Under the pieces are notes generated by a model. That model did no database searches. It had not been told where the DNA came from and was given only the letters and a program-made list of their open reading frames with translations. A stretch of 43,077 bases of DNA from Cladosporium sp. IMV 00045 (lineage: Eukaryota > Ascomycota > Dothideomycetes > Cladosporiales > Cladosporiaceae), in NCBI GenBank assembly GCA_001931905.2, contig MSJI02000191.1, positions 1 to 43,077 on the forward strand, given 5' to 3'. Positions 1 to 11,104 of this stretch are shown in pieces. The translations under genes and the position numbers were made by a program. The stretch's first letter is position 1, and each line of letters begins with the position of its first letter.

Positions 1-373
1 ATGGGCCACACAGAATACGCGGGCCGAAGTGCTACAGCTGCAGGAGAGTGTGCTCCGTCTCGCGATGATCAGGGGACAGCCATTATTATCCTGGACGAGC
101 GCACGCCTGCCTCGAAAATCAAGATCCCGATCCTACTGAGCTTGCCTGAAGCGTTTCTTGTGCACATATATGCGTTCTGTCTTAAGCACCACTCAGCCCG
201 ATCGACAACAGCCTTTCACGCATCGCCGGAGAGACCTGCGCCGGCCCGTTGAACGCCTCGCCTCCCCCCATTGCCCCCTTCCCGATCAAGATCTCTAATA
301 TAGCGGCAGCGTCGCGGAATATAGACGGCGCGGTGGATGAGATCACCAGCCCTGCTTCGAAGACTGCTACCGC
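1..373. other. Upstream/leader sequence, no gene supported
   Basis: This stretch lies upstream of the first ATG of the RGS-LOV gene. An open frame runs from base 1 to 252, but its peptide has no recognisable motif and its apparent start is simply the window edge. It is most simply promoter or 5' leader of the downstream gene, although an unseen upstream exon spliced into it cannot be excluded. Confidence 0.4.
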
Positions 374-3300
374 ATGCACCAGAAGCGATCCTCAGTCGCC
401 TTTCAAGTAGAGCCTCGACCCTTGATTCTGTCCTCGATGGCTTCAACACGAACTTCGGCGAGCAGCAGCCTTAGCAGCAACAGCCTCCAACAACAACAAC
501 GTCGCTCTCTGCTCCCACCGAAACACGACTCTGCCGTGTCTGTCGGCCAAGCTGGAGCACGAGCGGATGCCCAGCGCATCTCCTTGAGGCGCTCCTTCCA
601 GAGCTCAGAAGCAGCCTTTGTCGAGGACGATCTGGCCGAGTTTCTCGCGGAGCAACCATCTTATACCGAGCAGTCATCTTATACCGACACCATGGGACCT
701 GTGTATCGACTGGTACGTTGTTCCTAATTTCCTTCAGTCCGTCCGTATGCCCTTGAACAGTGTGGCTCGGCCTCACAAGACGCGCATTTACCAGAGGCTC
801 GCTTAAAGCGATGCCGGTGTAAATGCGAGAAGTCACCGTTCATCGCACGCTTGCCAGAAATCGTCACAGGGGGGATCCCGATTTTTCTATATCAATCAGT
901 CGATTGGCGAATCGGTGATCTCGCCTGCAAGGGCTCTTTCTGATTTATTGGCTGTGGCTGCGTCATCGAGCACGGACGGTGATCACACTACACCTGTGAC
1001 CACTCACACATCCTCATGTCTTTCGTCCCGTACTCCGCGCTCGCGTGGCCCACGCTCGTACCATACAATGCCTGGGTTTACGTAGTAGCCGTTGTCCGGA
1101 GCTCGAAGGTTCCCTTATAACTGACGCAATTCTTTGCACAGTATCCTCACCAGACTGCCAGTGGCCGCCGTGATATACGGCAGGCCTCTGACTCTACCAT
1201 AACTCGTCCCACGTCCCGCATTCAGGATCACATCTTCCACCAACAGCAACAGCAGCAGCAGCGTCGTCCAGACCAAGCCGACATTGCTTACGGTGTTTCA
1301 AACCTTGACGACTTTCACGCATCTTCGGATCACCCCACAAGGCCGGTCGCACAGGACTTTCAGGATAGACGACAGTCTTCTCAGCCCCTGTCTTCCCGTC
1401 CATTGTCTCCTACCAGCATATACGCGAAACCCTCGTACTCGAACTTGTCTCAGCCCTCGTCACCCAAGGCCGGAGGTGAGATTCCTAGGAACTTACGCAT
1501 TCCACCAAGGACCAGGTATGTCTCGTCACCATCACTGCTATTTTTCCCTTCGGCTAGATCCAGGCGTGGAGCTACAATCAGCCGCTGCGGACTTGGGCGA
1601 CGCCTTGAATTCTTGAGACAGGGTCACTGGCGACAACGGTGGAAAGCCAATGCCATGTCAAAGAACATCGCTAACATCAGGACAGCAGCTCCGGACAAAG
1701 CAACACTGCTAAACCTAGCAACGCCGACAGCAGCATCAACGAGATCCTCCATCGCATGCCCGAAGCTCCACGGAAGTCAACCTCTTCCACTATTCCAGAA
1801 TCTGAACCCTCCAGTCCAGACGCGATGACCGACCGTCACTATGGCGTCGGCGACGGTAGCAGCAGGGACTCTCGAGACTCGTTGGACACCTCTGCTACCT
1901 CTGTCCATACCCTTCCGCCTTTGCAGAACAAGGGTCTCGACCCGAACGATGCGCACGCACTCGAGCCTCTTATAGAGGACGACCCACGATCATTCGACTT
2001 GGTTGAGCCACCGCAAGAGGCGGGAAATGTCGGGATGTACGCCCTCGAGAAGCAGGCCGATCTGCTGCTGTCGAAGGAGCATCTCACAGAGATCTTCAAC
2101 AACTCCAAACTTTTGCAGAAATTCACTGGATTTCTGAATTCTCACCGACCGCAAAGCATCCCTTTGTTGATTTACTATCTGGACGCACTCAAGGCTCTCC
2201 GTGCCATCAAGTATGCCAATGCCGTCGCGGAGGCACTGGAGCCTATCAACACGTGCGACTTCACGAAAGAGATCGTACAGCAGACCAACAATGCATCTCT
2301 CGAAGAAAAGGCGAACAAGGCATTCGAGATTCTTGTCAGGGAGGATCTGCCTTCATACATCTCGTACACATGGATCCAGGTCGTGTCCACCAGCATTTCT
2401 AGGCGCATCACAGGCACACTAGCACCTCATCTGAGAGAAGCAAGCGAAGGACTCGCGGAAGTCTTCTGTCTGACCGACCCTTCGCGCCCTGACAACCCTA
2501 TTGTGTTCGCCTCTGAAGAATTCAGTCGGACTACACAATACGGCATGGGGTACTCGATAGGAAGAAATTGCCGATTTCTTCAAGGGCCCCGAACAGACCC
2601 AAACTCCCCACGAAGACTGGCTGAGGCATGCAAGAGTGGTGTAGAGCAAACCGAGGTCTTTGTCAACTACCGACGAGATGGAAGTCCTTTCCTCAACTTG
2701 TTGATGATAGCACCTCTCATGGACAGCAAGGGAACTGTCCGCTACTTTATTGGCGCACAGGTCGATGTCAGTGGCTTGCTCAAGACTTGCAGCGAGCTAC
2801 CGGGTCTTGCGAAGCTGGTTGAGGAAGAGATTGAGCAATCCGTCGATAACGCCCAGAAGAAGAAGTCGAAGAAAAAGGATGAGTTCCAGGAGCTGTCTGA
2901 GATGTTCAACGGAGTCGAGCTTGACACTGTCCGCCGTCGTGGGGGAAGTATACACAGGGAGTACGTCGACAATGAAGATGCGGAAAGCATCAAGGGTGGC
3001 GCTGATCGTGGCCGCCCTCGACTTATGCTGTCCGACCCAAGCCAGGAAATCCTCGACAAGCAGACGGAGAGAATTGCGCCTGGAGTTCCTTCCGTCGATA
3101 AAGACCGTGTCAATGGCAAGCTCGCGGGCGTCTATCAAAACGTGAGTTCTCAACAGATTTCTTTGCAGGCTGTACTCTTGCAAATCATGCATTTTGATCA
3201 GCAAGCTAACTTTGTGGCAGTACCTCCTTATTCGCCCTGCACCCTCTATGCGCATCTTGTTTACCTCGCCGTCTCTTCGAGTTCCTGGTATCTTGCAGTC

Positions 3301-4024
3301 GCCGTTCCTTCACCGCATTGGTGGCTCTCCACGTGTTCGTGCCGACCTCTCTGCCGCTTTGGAAGAAGGTCGCGGTGTGACCGCTAAGATCCGTTGGCTG
3401 GCACGCCCGGATGAGGATGGCGAGGGTGAGGGTCGCCCTCGCTGGATTCACTGCACACCATTGATCGGCCATACGGGCGCGGTTGGCGTCTGGATGGTGG
3501 TGCTTATCGACGAAGAAGGAAGCCGCGAAAGCATCAGCGCGAACCGTCGGTTCCGCACTGCGCCGCCTGTTGCCACAAGCATTGGCGGTAAGGACTGGGA
3601 GCCCCCAACCGCCCGCACTACTGGCCAAAACGAACGTCGTCAACTGAACGCGTACGACGCCGATACACAGCGTCGCGGAGCTGGAAGTGGAGCAAATGCT
3701 CCCAACAGCGCGAACTATTTCAACAACTACCCAAACCACAACGTTCACAGCAGCGCCGCTTCTATTGACAGGAGGCCTTCGAACGGTTCTCTCACCGGCC
3801 CGCTGACTTCTTCGCGTGAGTACCCGCCGTCTGCATCACAGTTCAGCTTGCATGCCGGGCAGAAGAGTCCAGCATCTTCTCGTGCGCAGAGTATGACAAA
3901 CCGTGATGGGGATGGCGCGAACTTGAGTGCACTCTCAGGACATGTTGCCGGTCAATACAATCGTCCGGAGAATATCAGGAGGGATACCGGCGAGAGTCAA
4001 AGCTTCAGCGTTAGGACGAGGTAG
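374..4024 (+). CDS. RGS-LOV blue-light photoreceptor (BcLOV4-like)
   Basis: A flavin-binding LOV receptor fused to an RGS domain, a fungal architecture whose characterised member, Botrytis BcLOV4, moves to anionic membrane lipids in blue light. I join four exons, 374-712, 1142-1515, 1686-3141 and 3221-4024; phases agree and give 990 aa. A Ser/Gln-rich disordered N-terminus with a poly-Gln run (about 1248-1265) leads to an RGS-like domain (about residues 361-476) and a LOV domain (about 493-601). The LOV core GRNCRFLQ is intact; the photoadduct cysteine is residue 533 (codon 2569-2571), and VNYRRDG, FLNLLMIAP and the FIGAQVDVS glutamine strand are present. A lysine-rich amphipathic segment, QKKKSKKKDEFQELSEMF (628-645), follows as in the lipid-binding linker of BcLOV4. 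A PAS-like C-terminal region (about 728-830) precedes a disordered tail. The start could instead be the ATG at 437. The 429-nt first intron is unusually long. Confidence 0.85.
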
Positions 4025-4660
4025 AAACATTTCGAGGAACACTCTCATCTACAAGTAAAACTAGGCTTATTGCTTGCTATGATTTAAGCGATGGCGTTTG
4101 GGTCTGGTGGGAAAGAAGAGAAGGCAAGGCACAGATGGAGTGAAGGCTTCACCGCGCGAAGCGAGGGAGGGTTTAATGTTTTTCCTTTGTCGGGTTCTTC
4201 TTTTACGTTGCACTCTCTTCGCATGAGTGGCATTATACCCAATGGTTTGGTTTTCTTTTCATGAATTGAGCCCTCGAAGCGGGCGGTTTAGATATCGATA
4301 CATGACTACAACAATCTATTTTCCTTCTCTAGGGCCTTTCACACTATTTCGACCTCATGGCATCATCAATTGACTTCGAATTATGGCTCAGCTACTCAGA
4401 ACCTTATTCAGGCTTGGACTTCGAAAACATCTTACTCATCAATATTAGGCTGGCCAATGTTTCTCTCACACCAGAAACCTTTCCGGATGGCATCGGAGCC
4501 ACTGAATGGTTGCACATTTGTAGCAAGACAGCACATAACCCTACGAATGGAGCTCGTTTCTCAATACTTATACGCAACCCCTCGGCATCCAGCTGCTCGC
4601 AACACGCTCACGACCTCTCCACCAAACAAGCAACTCTCTCAGGCAGAAAAGGAAACCAAA
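4025..4660. other. Intergenic region, 3' UTR and next promoter
   Basis: No supported gene. An overlapping frame from the ATG at 4357 is open but in a different frame from the downstream gene, and its peptide lacks motifs. The region probably holds the RGS-LOV 3' UTR and the leader of the next gene. Confidence 0.4.
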
Positions 4661-5389
4661 ATGAGCAACATCACCATGGACTTCCGCGCACGATCACCAC
4701 CAACCTTCCCCCTCTCCCCAACCAAGCAAGAAAACTCCATGTCACCAGAAGAATTCGAAGAAGAAGTCCTTCCCCTCTACCGCTCCTCCCTCTCAGACCA
4801 AGACCCCCTCCCAACCTCCAGCCACGACGAGCTGCACTCGCACACCCCGTCCCCACCCAGCAGACATGCACGGCCCGATGAAATCCGCGATTTCCTCGCA
4901 TACCTGCTCGTGAAGCAGCGTGGGTTCTCGCAAGACCGCGCACGCGACATCGCCGCTCGCTGGACCGTCGGCAGTGGGCTCGAGCTGCGCCAGTATAGTC
5001 CGAGCATGTTCTTTGAGGTGTTTGGGAAAGAGGACGGATGGGTTCTTTTTCGCGAGGTGAGGGTGGCGTTGTGGAGGGAGAAGAGATTTGTTGTTAGGTA
5101 TAAGATTTGTGAGTTAACTCGGTCCCTTCCTCTTCATGTCTTTTCCCCGCTAACAGGCATGTCTACAGATTTCTTCACCCTCTTCGCCGTCGTCTGGGAG
5201 ACGCTCATGGTCACCCTGCTGGTGACCGAGACGGGGAGCGAGGGCATGATTCTCTTTGCGCTCTTCAGTGCGATCTTCGGCGCGATTGCTTGCGTTGCTA
5301 TGTCTATCATGCTGTGTTTGGGCACGTCGGCGGAGAAGACGATTGAGAGGGAGTTGAGGGAGGCTTGTGCGAAGACGACCTTGAAATGA
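4661..5389 (+). CDS. Small predicted two-helix membrane protein, unknown function
   Basis: Unrecognised. I choose the ATG at 4661 (MSNITMDF..., in AAAATGAG context) and splice out 5109-5168, a 60-nt intron with a GTGAGT donor, a GCTAAC branch sequence and a CTACAG acceptor, giving 222 aa. Residues 1-70 are Pro/Ser-rich and acidic. A compact charged region (about 70-150, with RDFLAYLLVKQRGFSQDRA) resembles a helical domain. Two hydrophobic segments, around FFTLFAVVWETLMVTLLV and FALFSAIFGAIACVAMSIML, form a likely hairpin before a short charged tail, so both ends probably face the same side of a membrane. The intron is a multiple of three and has no in-frame stop, so an unspliced message would still encode a longer protein. 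The coding strand is C-rich early and G-rich late, as in several other genes here. Confidence 0.6.
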   Translation: MSNITMDFRARSPPTFPLSPTKQENSMSPEEFEEEVLPLYRSSLSDQDPLPTSSHDELHSHTPSPPSRHARPDEIRDFLAYLLVKQRGFSQDRARDIAARWTVGSGLELRQYSPSMFFEVFGKEDGWVLFREVRVALWREKRFVVRYKICELTRSLPLHVFSPLTGMSTDFFTLFAVVWETLMVTLLVTETGSEGMILFALFSAIFGAIACVAMSIMLCLGTSAEKTIERELREACAKTTLK

Positions 5390-5979
5390 AAGTCATGAGA
5401 TATCGTTGCAGCGTCTCCCATTCTTCCAAATTTGTTTGAGGGTATCAGGGAGAACGGAGTGGCTTATGACGATACCACAGGGGATGGAGAGAGTTTGGGA
5501 GCCATCGAACATGGGCGTAATCAAACCAGATCACCGGTTCTATCGGATCAGTGAGGAGCTCATACATCAATCAACCTAGCTCGACCTTACTACCAATAGA
5601 ACACATTCTTTTTATTGTCCGTTTGCTTTATTTGAATCATTTAACAGTAAGCTCGAATCCAATCACGTGACGTTGCAGAGTGGAGTCGTGACAAGCAGAA
5701 GACCCACCCGGGAGCGGGAAGCGGCCCCCCAGGTCCCTTGAGCCAAGCTCTCGCTTAGTAAACACGTTCGTTAGGCCACAAACAAACACCATCACACCAT
5801 CACGACCGAGCGCATTCAACAACGACTGAGCGCATCATTTCGCGCCTACTCGCAAACCCCTTCACACCCTTCACTCTCTATATCATCTACGCCGGACATT
5901 ACGCTGAAGATTCAGAGGACGAGCTACCGGAGCAGAGCACCAACCTCAGACTGCCTCTCGTCGTCGCTTCATACAACCC
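5390..5979. other. Intergenic region before the repeat block
   Basis: No gene supported. From about 5820 the sequence is pyrimidine-rich and leader-like, without a coding frame that I recognise, and it runs into the repeat block that begins near 6.1 kb. Confidence 0.4.
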
Positions 5980-6107
5980 TGCTGGAAGGATTTAACAGAC
6001 AGATTTCGCTTTCAGAGAAACTTTGGGGCATTGGAGAACCTCGCTAACAGACAAGCAGATCATTGTGCTCTCGCGAGATCGCCAGCGAATTTCAACTTGG
6101 CGCTATA

Positions 6108-6960
6108 CTTTGGAAACCCCTGTTGGCTCGCGCCTTCAGCCACAAACAAACGAGCTGTCTGTGGCTCCCCCCCTTCACTTCACGAACTCCCCTGTGGGCT
6201 CGCGCCTTCAGTTGCTCATAAACACAGTTTATGGAATGCGCTGTTGGTGGTCCTCAATCCTCGTTTCCCCCTTCAAATTGACTGTTTGTGGTGTCACTTC
6301 TGCCACACTCGGTTCCCCTTCAAATAAAAACCCAATCTCCCTGTTGGTTGCTCGCGCATCCTCAGCTCAGTTGGTGGCCGCCCGTCTGCGGTCTATGGAA
6401 GATGGCTCTCGGTCTATGGAAGATGGCTCGCCCACCCTTAGCTCATGCATGAAACACGCTGTTGGTGGCCGCCCATCCTCGGTCTAAATCCCCTGTTTGG
6501 TGGTTCGCCCATCCTCAGTCCCTTCCCGTTTGGTGGTCCGCCATCCTCGGGTTTCCTCTAAATCCTCTGTTTGGTGGTTCGTACATCCTCAGGTTCTTCA
6601 AATCCCCTGTTTGGTGGTTTCGTCCATCTGCAGGTCAGTGGCCCCATTTTCGGTCTATGGAAGATGGCTCGCCCCCCTCACATTAACTGTTTGTGGTTTC
6701 TGCCACACTCGGTGAAGGGCCCCCATCTTCGGTTTCATGGAAGATGGCTCGCCCCTCCCTCAAATTGACTGTTTGTGGTTTCTGCCACACTCGGTGAAGG
6801 GCCCCATCTTCGGTCTATGGAAGATGGCTCGCCCATCCTCAGGTTTCTCTCACCTCTTTGTTTGTCCATCCTCCGGTTTGCGGATTCACACTGTTGGTGG
6901 CCATACACCCTCGTCTTTTGGAATCGAGTCGTTGGTGGGCATCCACCCTCATCTCATAGA
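6108..6960 (+). repeat. Diverged tandem-repeat block with several interleaved short units
   Basis: About 850 bp is built from a few recurring words rather than a gene. Word A, roughly CCCCTGTTTGGTGGTTCGCC followed by CATCCTCAG, recurs near 6118, 6190, 6236, 6340, 6366, 6449, 6488, 6525, 6562, 6601, 6888 and 6927 with variable divergence. Word B, GGTCTATGGAAGATGGCTCG, occurs near 6391, 6411, 6652, 6732 and 6812. Word C, TTGACTGTTTGTGG followed by GCCACACTCGGT, occurs at 6276-6315, 6682-6715 and 6762-6797. The stretch 6650-6808 is two tandem copies of an about 79-bp B+C composite. Word A includes a near-exact outlier at 7851. All frames break up, so coding is unlikely; a non-coding transcript remains possible. 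Confidence 0.75.
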
Positions 6961-7106
6961 AGGCTCAGCAGCCCTCTGCTTCCTCTGCTCCCTCTTCCTT
7001 GAGCCCCTACAGCGGCAGCTCGTCTTCTCTCCAGCTCTGGCATCGATCTCTCTTACACTACCTACAACGCAAACCACTTCTGCAAGACCAAGGACCAGAT
7101 CTCTAA

Positions 7107-7364
7107 GGCCTCGACTCCGATGATAACATCCCGACACCTCAACGCCCTGAACGCCAATGTCAGAAGGTCAACGACTACACCTGCAAATACTACACCTTCA
7201 ACGACTGCACCTTCGTCCACTGCACCTTCAACGACTGCACCTTCAACGACCACGCCTTCAATGACCACACGTTCAACGACCATATCTTTATCGACCCTCT
7301 CATTATTGACGACAGCTATGGCTCTATCCGCATCTACGTCGTGACTACGATCAGGTCGCTTTGA
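7107..7364 (+). other. Possible exon encoding an FNDxx pentapeptide-repeat segment
   Basis: After an in-frame stop just upstream, this frame reads through the 15-bp minisatellite as a run of FNDCT, FNDHA and FNDHT units, then continues into a non-repetitive FIDPLIIDDSYGSIRIYV segment and stops at 7364. The continued sense sequence beyond the repeat and the Cys/His content suggest a possible exon, but there is no ATG in frame and no defined upstream splice partner. The ATG at 7120 opens the alternative Thr/Pro-rich frame instead. I do not call a gene. Confidence 0.2.
7183..7290 (+). repeat. 15-bp minisatellite (TTCAACGACTGCACC-like)
   Basis: About seven consecutive 15-bp units of the form TTCAACGACTGCACC, with third-position and occasional internal changes. 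In one frame the units read FNDCT/FNDHT pentapeptides; in another they read PSTTA-type Thr/Pro/Ser peptides. The repeat is clear by eye. Whether it is coding is not. Confidence 0.8.
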
Positions 7365-10300
7365 TTGTACCCATCCTCATTCTAATAAGGTTTGAGTTCG
7401 CGCCGAATCTGGTGCTCTTCTTTCTACCATCCTAGTGCAAGGGCATTACGCATATCAGTGAGGATTCGTCCGAGATTGCGTTTTTGCTAGTTGAGGTCTA
7501 TCAACTGACTGCTCCTGTTGGTCTTCGGATCGGCAGGGAATTTTTGGCAATGTTACAAACCTCGATTCTTTTCATCAGATTTCTTTTTATGTCTTGCTCG
7601 CCTACGGAAGGCGGGGATTTGGGAAAGAGATGGAGGTCAGGTCTGTCTGTATGTGCAGGAGCATGTTGTTTGCGCAAGGCACTAATGTAAATTTCTCGAA
7701 TGTGTTGCTATATGTACCTTGATGCTCTCCTCACAAGGCCGAAGCCCTCGTTCCTGGTGCTCCTCATTTTCAATTCATTGACTTCGCTGTCGGCGATTTC
7801 TTTGTCTCACTATATGGACTTAGCTGTCGACTGTTTCTTTCTTATTTCATGGAATGCTTTGTTGGTGGGTTTCGCATTCTCGCTCTAGGAATGTCATGGC
7901 TTGAACCCTCGGTCTTGGGAGCGATCTTGATCGATGCTGCAGCAGTTCTTTTGTTGGAGTCTGTACTCGTTTTTCTCTCGGTGCTGCTATCAATTGCCGG
8001 TATGTTAAATCATTAACACCATCAAATTCATCTCAAGATCGGTTATGCTGACGTTAACTGTACTCTTTTCTTCGTGGTAAGATGGTTTGCTTAATGTGCT
8101 ATGACCAATGATATCTGCACGTGGGTCGTGGGAAGACTCGATCTCGATAGCTAGATTCTCAAGGGCAAATCGATTCTCTGAAAGCGCTGGAGCCGATGAC
8201 ACGAGCACGATGATGGCAGAGATACTCGCTCGTTGCGCCTATGATCTCCACCATGGAGCCTTACTGATATTATGCGAAAGCTGATGGTACGAGCATACGC
8301 CTTCTGATGTGTGACCGAAAAACAGTCAGTCGGGCATCAGATCCCTGCCGGAGAGACCAATATGGATGAAGCTGTCGCACCTTCTCTTCACAAGATCCCT
8401 TGCGCTAATTGTGCGATCAGGTAGAGACACTGCAAGTGAACGGCGGAAAGGAACCAGGACTTTTTGTTGTCTCACCAAAGTTGCTGAGTGGTCGCATCAC
8501 ATGGTCATCTTGTCGTTGCCGAATCATGTTTAGACATCATGAAGACAAGTGGACTGCGCTTCGGAGAATGTTGAAACGATAGTTCCTCGTAGAGGCGAGA
8601 AGGGAAGGGAGCATGAGATGGCGTGTTGGTAGGATCGTGCGACTCTTTAATTTCATCATCGTGGATGATCTTGCTGGCTTGTTGGAAAAAAAAAAGACTC
8701 CGAAGACTGAAGTCACGTCGATGGTAGAGTTCTGCTTCTCAAACACGCATGCCGGCCGAGACTTTGGGATGACCGTTGCTTCAGCAAACGTTTCGACACG
8801 TTCCAACATTTACCGTTTCGTCTGCAGTTTTGGCTCGAAAGTAAGAACCACATCTGAGAAGTAGATTATCCTGGAATTCTCGTCAAAACCTTTGTAGTCG
8901 CAACCGGACATTCTGACTCGTGAACCCTGTCGTTTTGGCAGATCTGCTCTATACCGTGCTTTTGCCAAGTGGCTGGGGTGGCGCCAATGGCGCCATTTCA
9001 GAAAGTCCGTAGCGTGTTTTGCATGCCATGCCGGGGATCTGCAAAAAGACCAAGGCCACGGCTCGCCAATCTCCACACGGGGGTTGGACATCTGATCTTA
9101 CTGGGAATATCCACGCGTGCCTCTCTGGGCAGGTTTGTAAATAGCTGGGTCAAGGCAATGAAGCGGCGCCGAGCGTTAGAAGAGGCAGAACGGAGAACGA
9201 CGTGGTTGTCATTTTTACTTGACACCAAGGCGGCGGGGCTCAACATCGCTGGCGCAGTCCATAGCTGGGACACCTACTTCCCTTTTGAGCTTGGAATTGC
9301 TGGTTGTCTCGATTAGGCTATTTGGGAGAGGCTTTGACGGCCGGCCTTGCAGGAAATTTCAGGAACGGGCATGCCGCAAACGGCCAGATATTGCTGACAG
9401 ACATACGAGGTGAGCACGCCTGGTAGGAGATCGCCTATACGTAGCATGGATTGCTGCCGAACAAATGAAGCTCCTCACGGAGGATGCACCTGCGTTGCAG
9501 TATGGCCGTTCCGACGTTGTACACACGTTGCACGAAGACGGCACGGTTGCTGCCCAGGGTTCGTCATGGGTTTCTTCGAAGCATTTCGTCTCCTTATGCA
9601 GGCATATGTATGTCTGTCATTCATGTTCTGCAGCTTTCGCTGCGGCTGAGTGTCATCTCAGCCTTGTCACGGCGCTGTCCTGCGTGGTAGAAATTTTCCG
9701 AGCAGATTGAATTTGTGATACGTATACCGTGCCTGTTGATCTCTGTGCCATGAGATCTAAGCACATGTGATCACATCCTTGGCCAGATGAACAGACATTC
9801 AAAGGTTTTACTGGCGGACTACATATCAATACCCGACGGCACGGTCAATAGTACTGGAACGCCTTGACAATGGCCAAGCATTTCGCTCGTAGCTCCTGGG
9901 CGTTGGGGCTTTGAAGGCCTCTCAGCCTCGTTCACACGAAGCCAGCACATTGTTGATACTATTGCCAGCTTCGAACATGGCTTGTGATCTGAATTGCGGT
10001 GAAGATTGGAGTACGAAGATGACTGCATCACCCTTCGAGGCTCAGCTACCTGCATGCGCATACGATTGAGCTGACCGTTATCAGTGGGAAACGTTTATTC
10101 ACCAATCTTGAAGCGTTGGCCCCCAAGAGTTTTGCTTGATTTACCGCACGGACTGTTGTTATCATATGCATGTCAAGGGAGCTCTGAACCTTACATCAAT
10201 CACTGCGCCAGTAGTTGTAGGGCTGCATGGCGAAGAGTGACATCGCTGGTTCTGAGCAGCCGGTTTGAGGCATGCAAGCATCAGCATGGGCAAGGCCAGC

Positions 10301-11104
10301 ATCAGCAGCCTACATTCGTGGCGGAGACGGACACAATCACGTCTATGTGGCAGTCGGCCGGGGCTTCTTTCCACACTACTCTCGCTCTCGACAACCTCTA
10401 CATCCCGTCTCCCAAGGTCAAGGCCAGATCCCAGTCAGCGTTGAGCCAAGCTTGCGGTCCCCCGTTTCATCACCCTCCAGGCTTAATGTCGATCCTTTTA
10501 TCAATGACTTCACCTGCTTTGGTCTACTGCTAGACCGCCGGCGCGGCACCTCCATCCAAACGATACGATCTGTGCTATACTTACATCCTGCAGGCCAAGG
10601 TTAATAATCCCCCGAATGACTGCATGTCATTCTACTCCCAAGGCACCGAATGGTGTGCTCGGCCGGTTGCGAGCGTCTGAGTCTCGTCAGACGAGATCTC
10701 AAGGCTGAGTGTTTGCCAATGAACGCCTATTGATTGCCATTCGTCCTGGGAATGAGGCTCTATCCCCATGGCCCCCGACCCTACACGGACCAAGCCTCGT
10801 CACAAGCCAAGTTTCGTGAGGATACTGTCCTGCACTGGCCTGGCATGAATCGCAGAGAACCTTGCTGCGCGTCTTGGACACGATGACTATTGCTTCTTTT
10901 GGACCCAGCTTTTCAGCTAGGTCCCGGTCCAAACAATAGCTGATCACATAGTGGGTACTCTGTGTTGTACGATTTGGTTCTTATAGCACCTCGTTCTCCC
11001 TGGATACTCGCTCATATTGTCTCACACCACTCTTTTGAGTTCTTTTGGACATCACTCGTTCATACCGTCGATCGTTTCCATCATCCTTGATTTGGGGTGT
11101 CGCC
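7365..11104. other. Gene-poor stretch with decayed repeat words
   Basis: About 3.7 kb with only short open frames, most beginning at non-ATG codons, and no motif I recognise. Decayed relatives of the 6-kb repeat occur near 7513 (CTCCTGTTGGTCTTCGG) and at 7851-7888 (GGAATGCTTTGTTGGTGG). The last few hundred bases probably contain the promoter of the multicopper oxidase gene. A short frame around 9465-9570 has protein-like texture but no identifiable family. Confidence 0.45.

Noticed and set aside
6108..6960. CRISPR-like array
   Set aside because: The words are shuffled and variably spaced, there are no unique spacers of constant length, and the host is a fungus.
10084..10533. 149-codon plus-strand frame upstream of the oxidase
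   Set aside because: Begins at a GTG, has no motif and overlaps other equally long frames; the sequence does not look coding.
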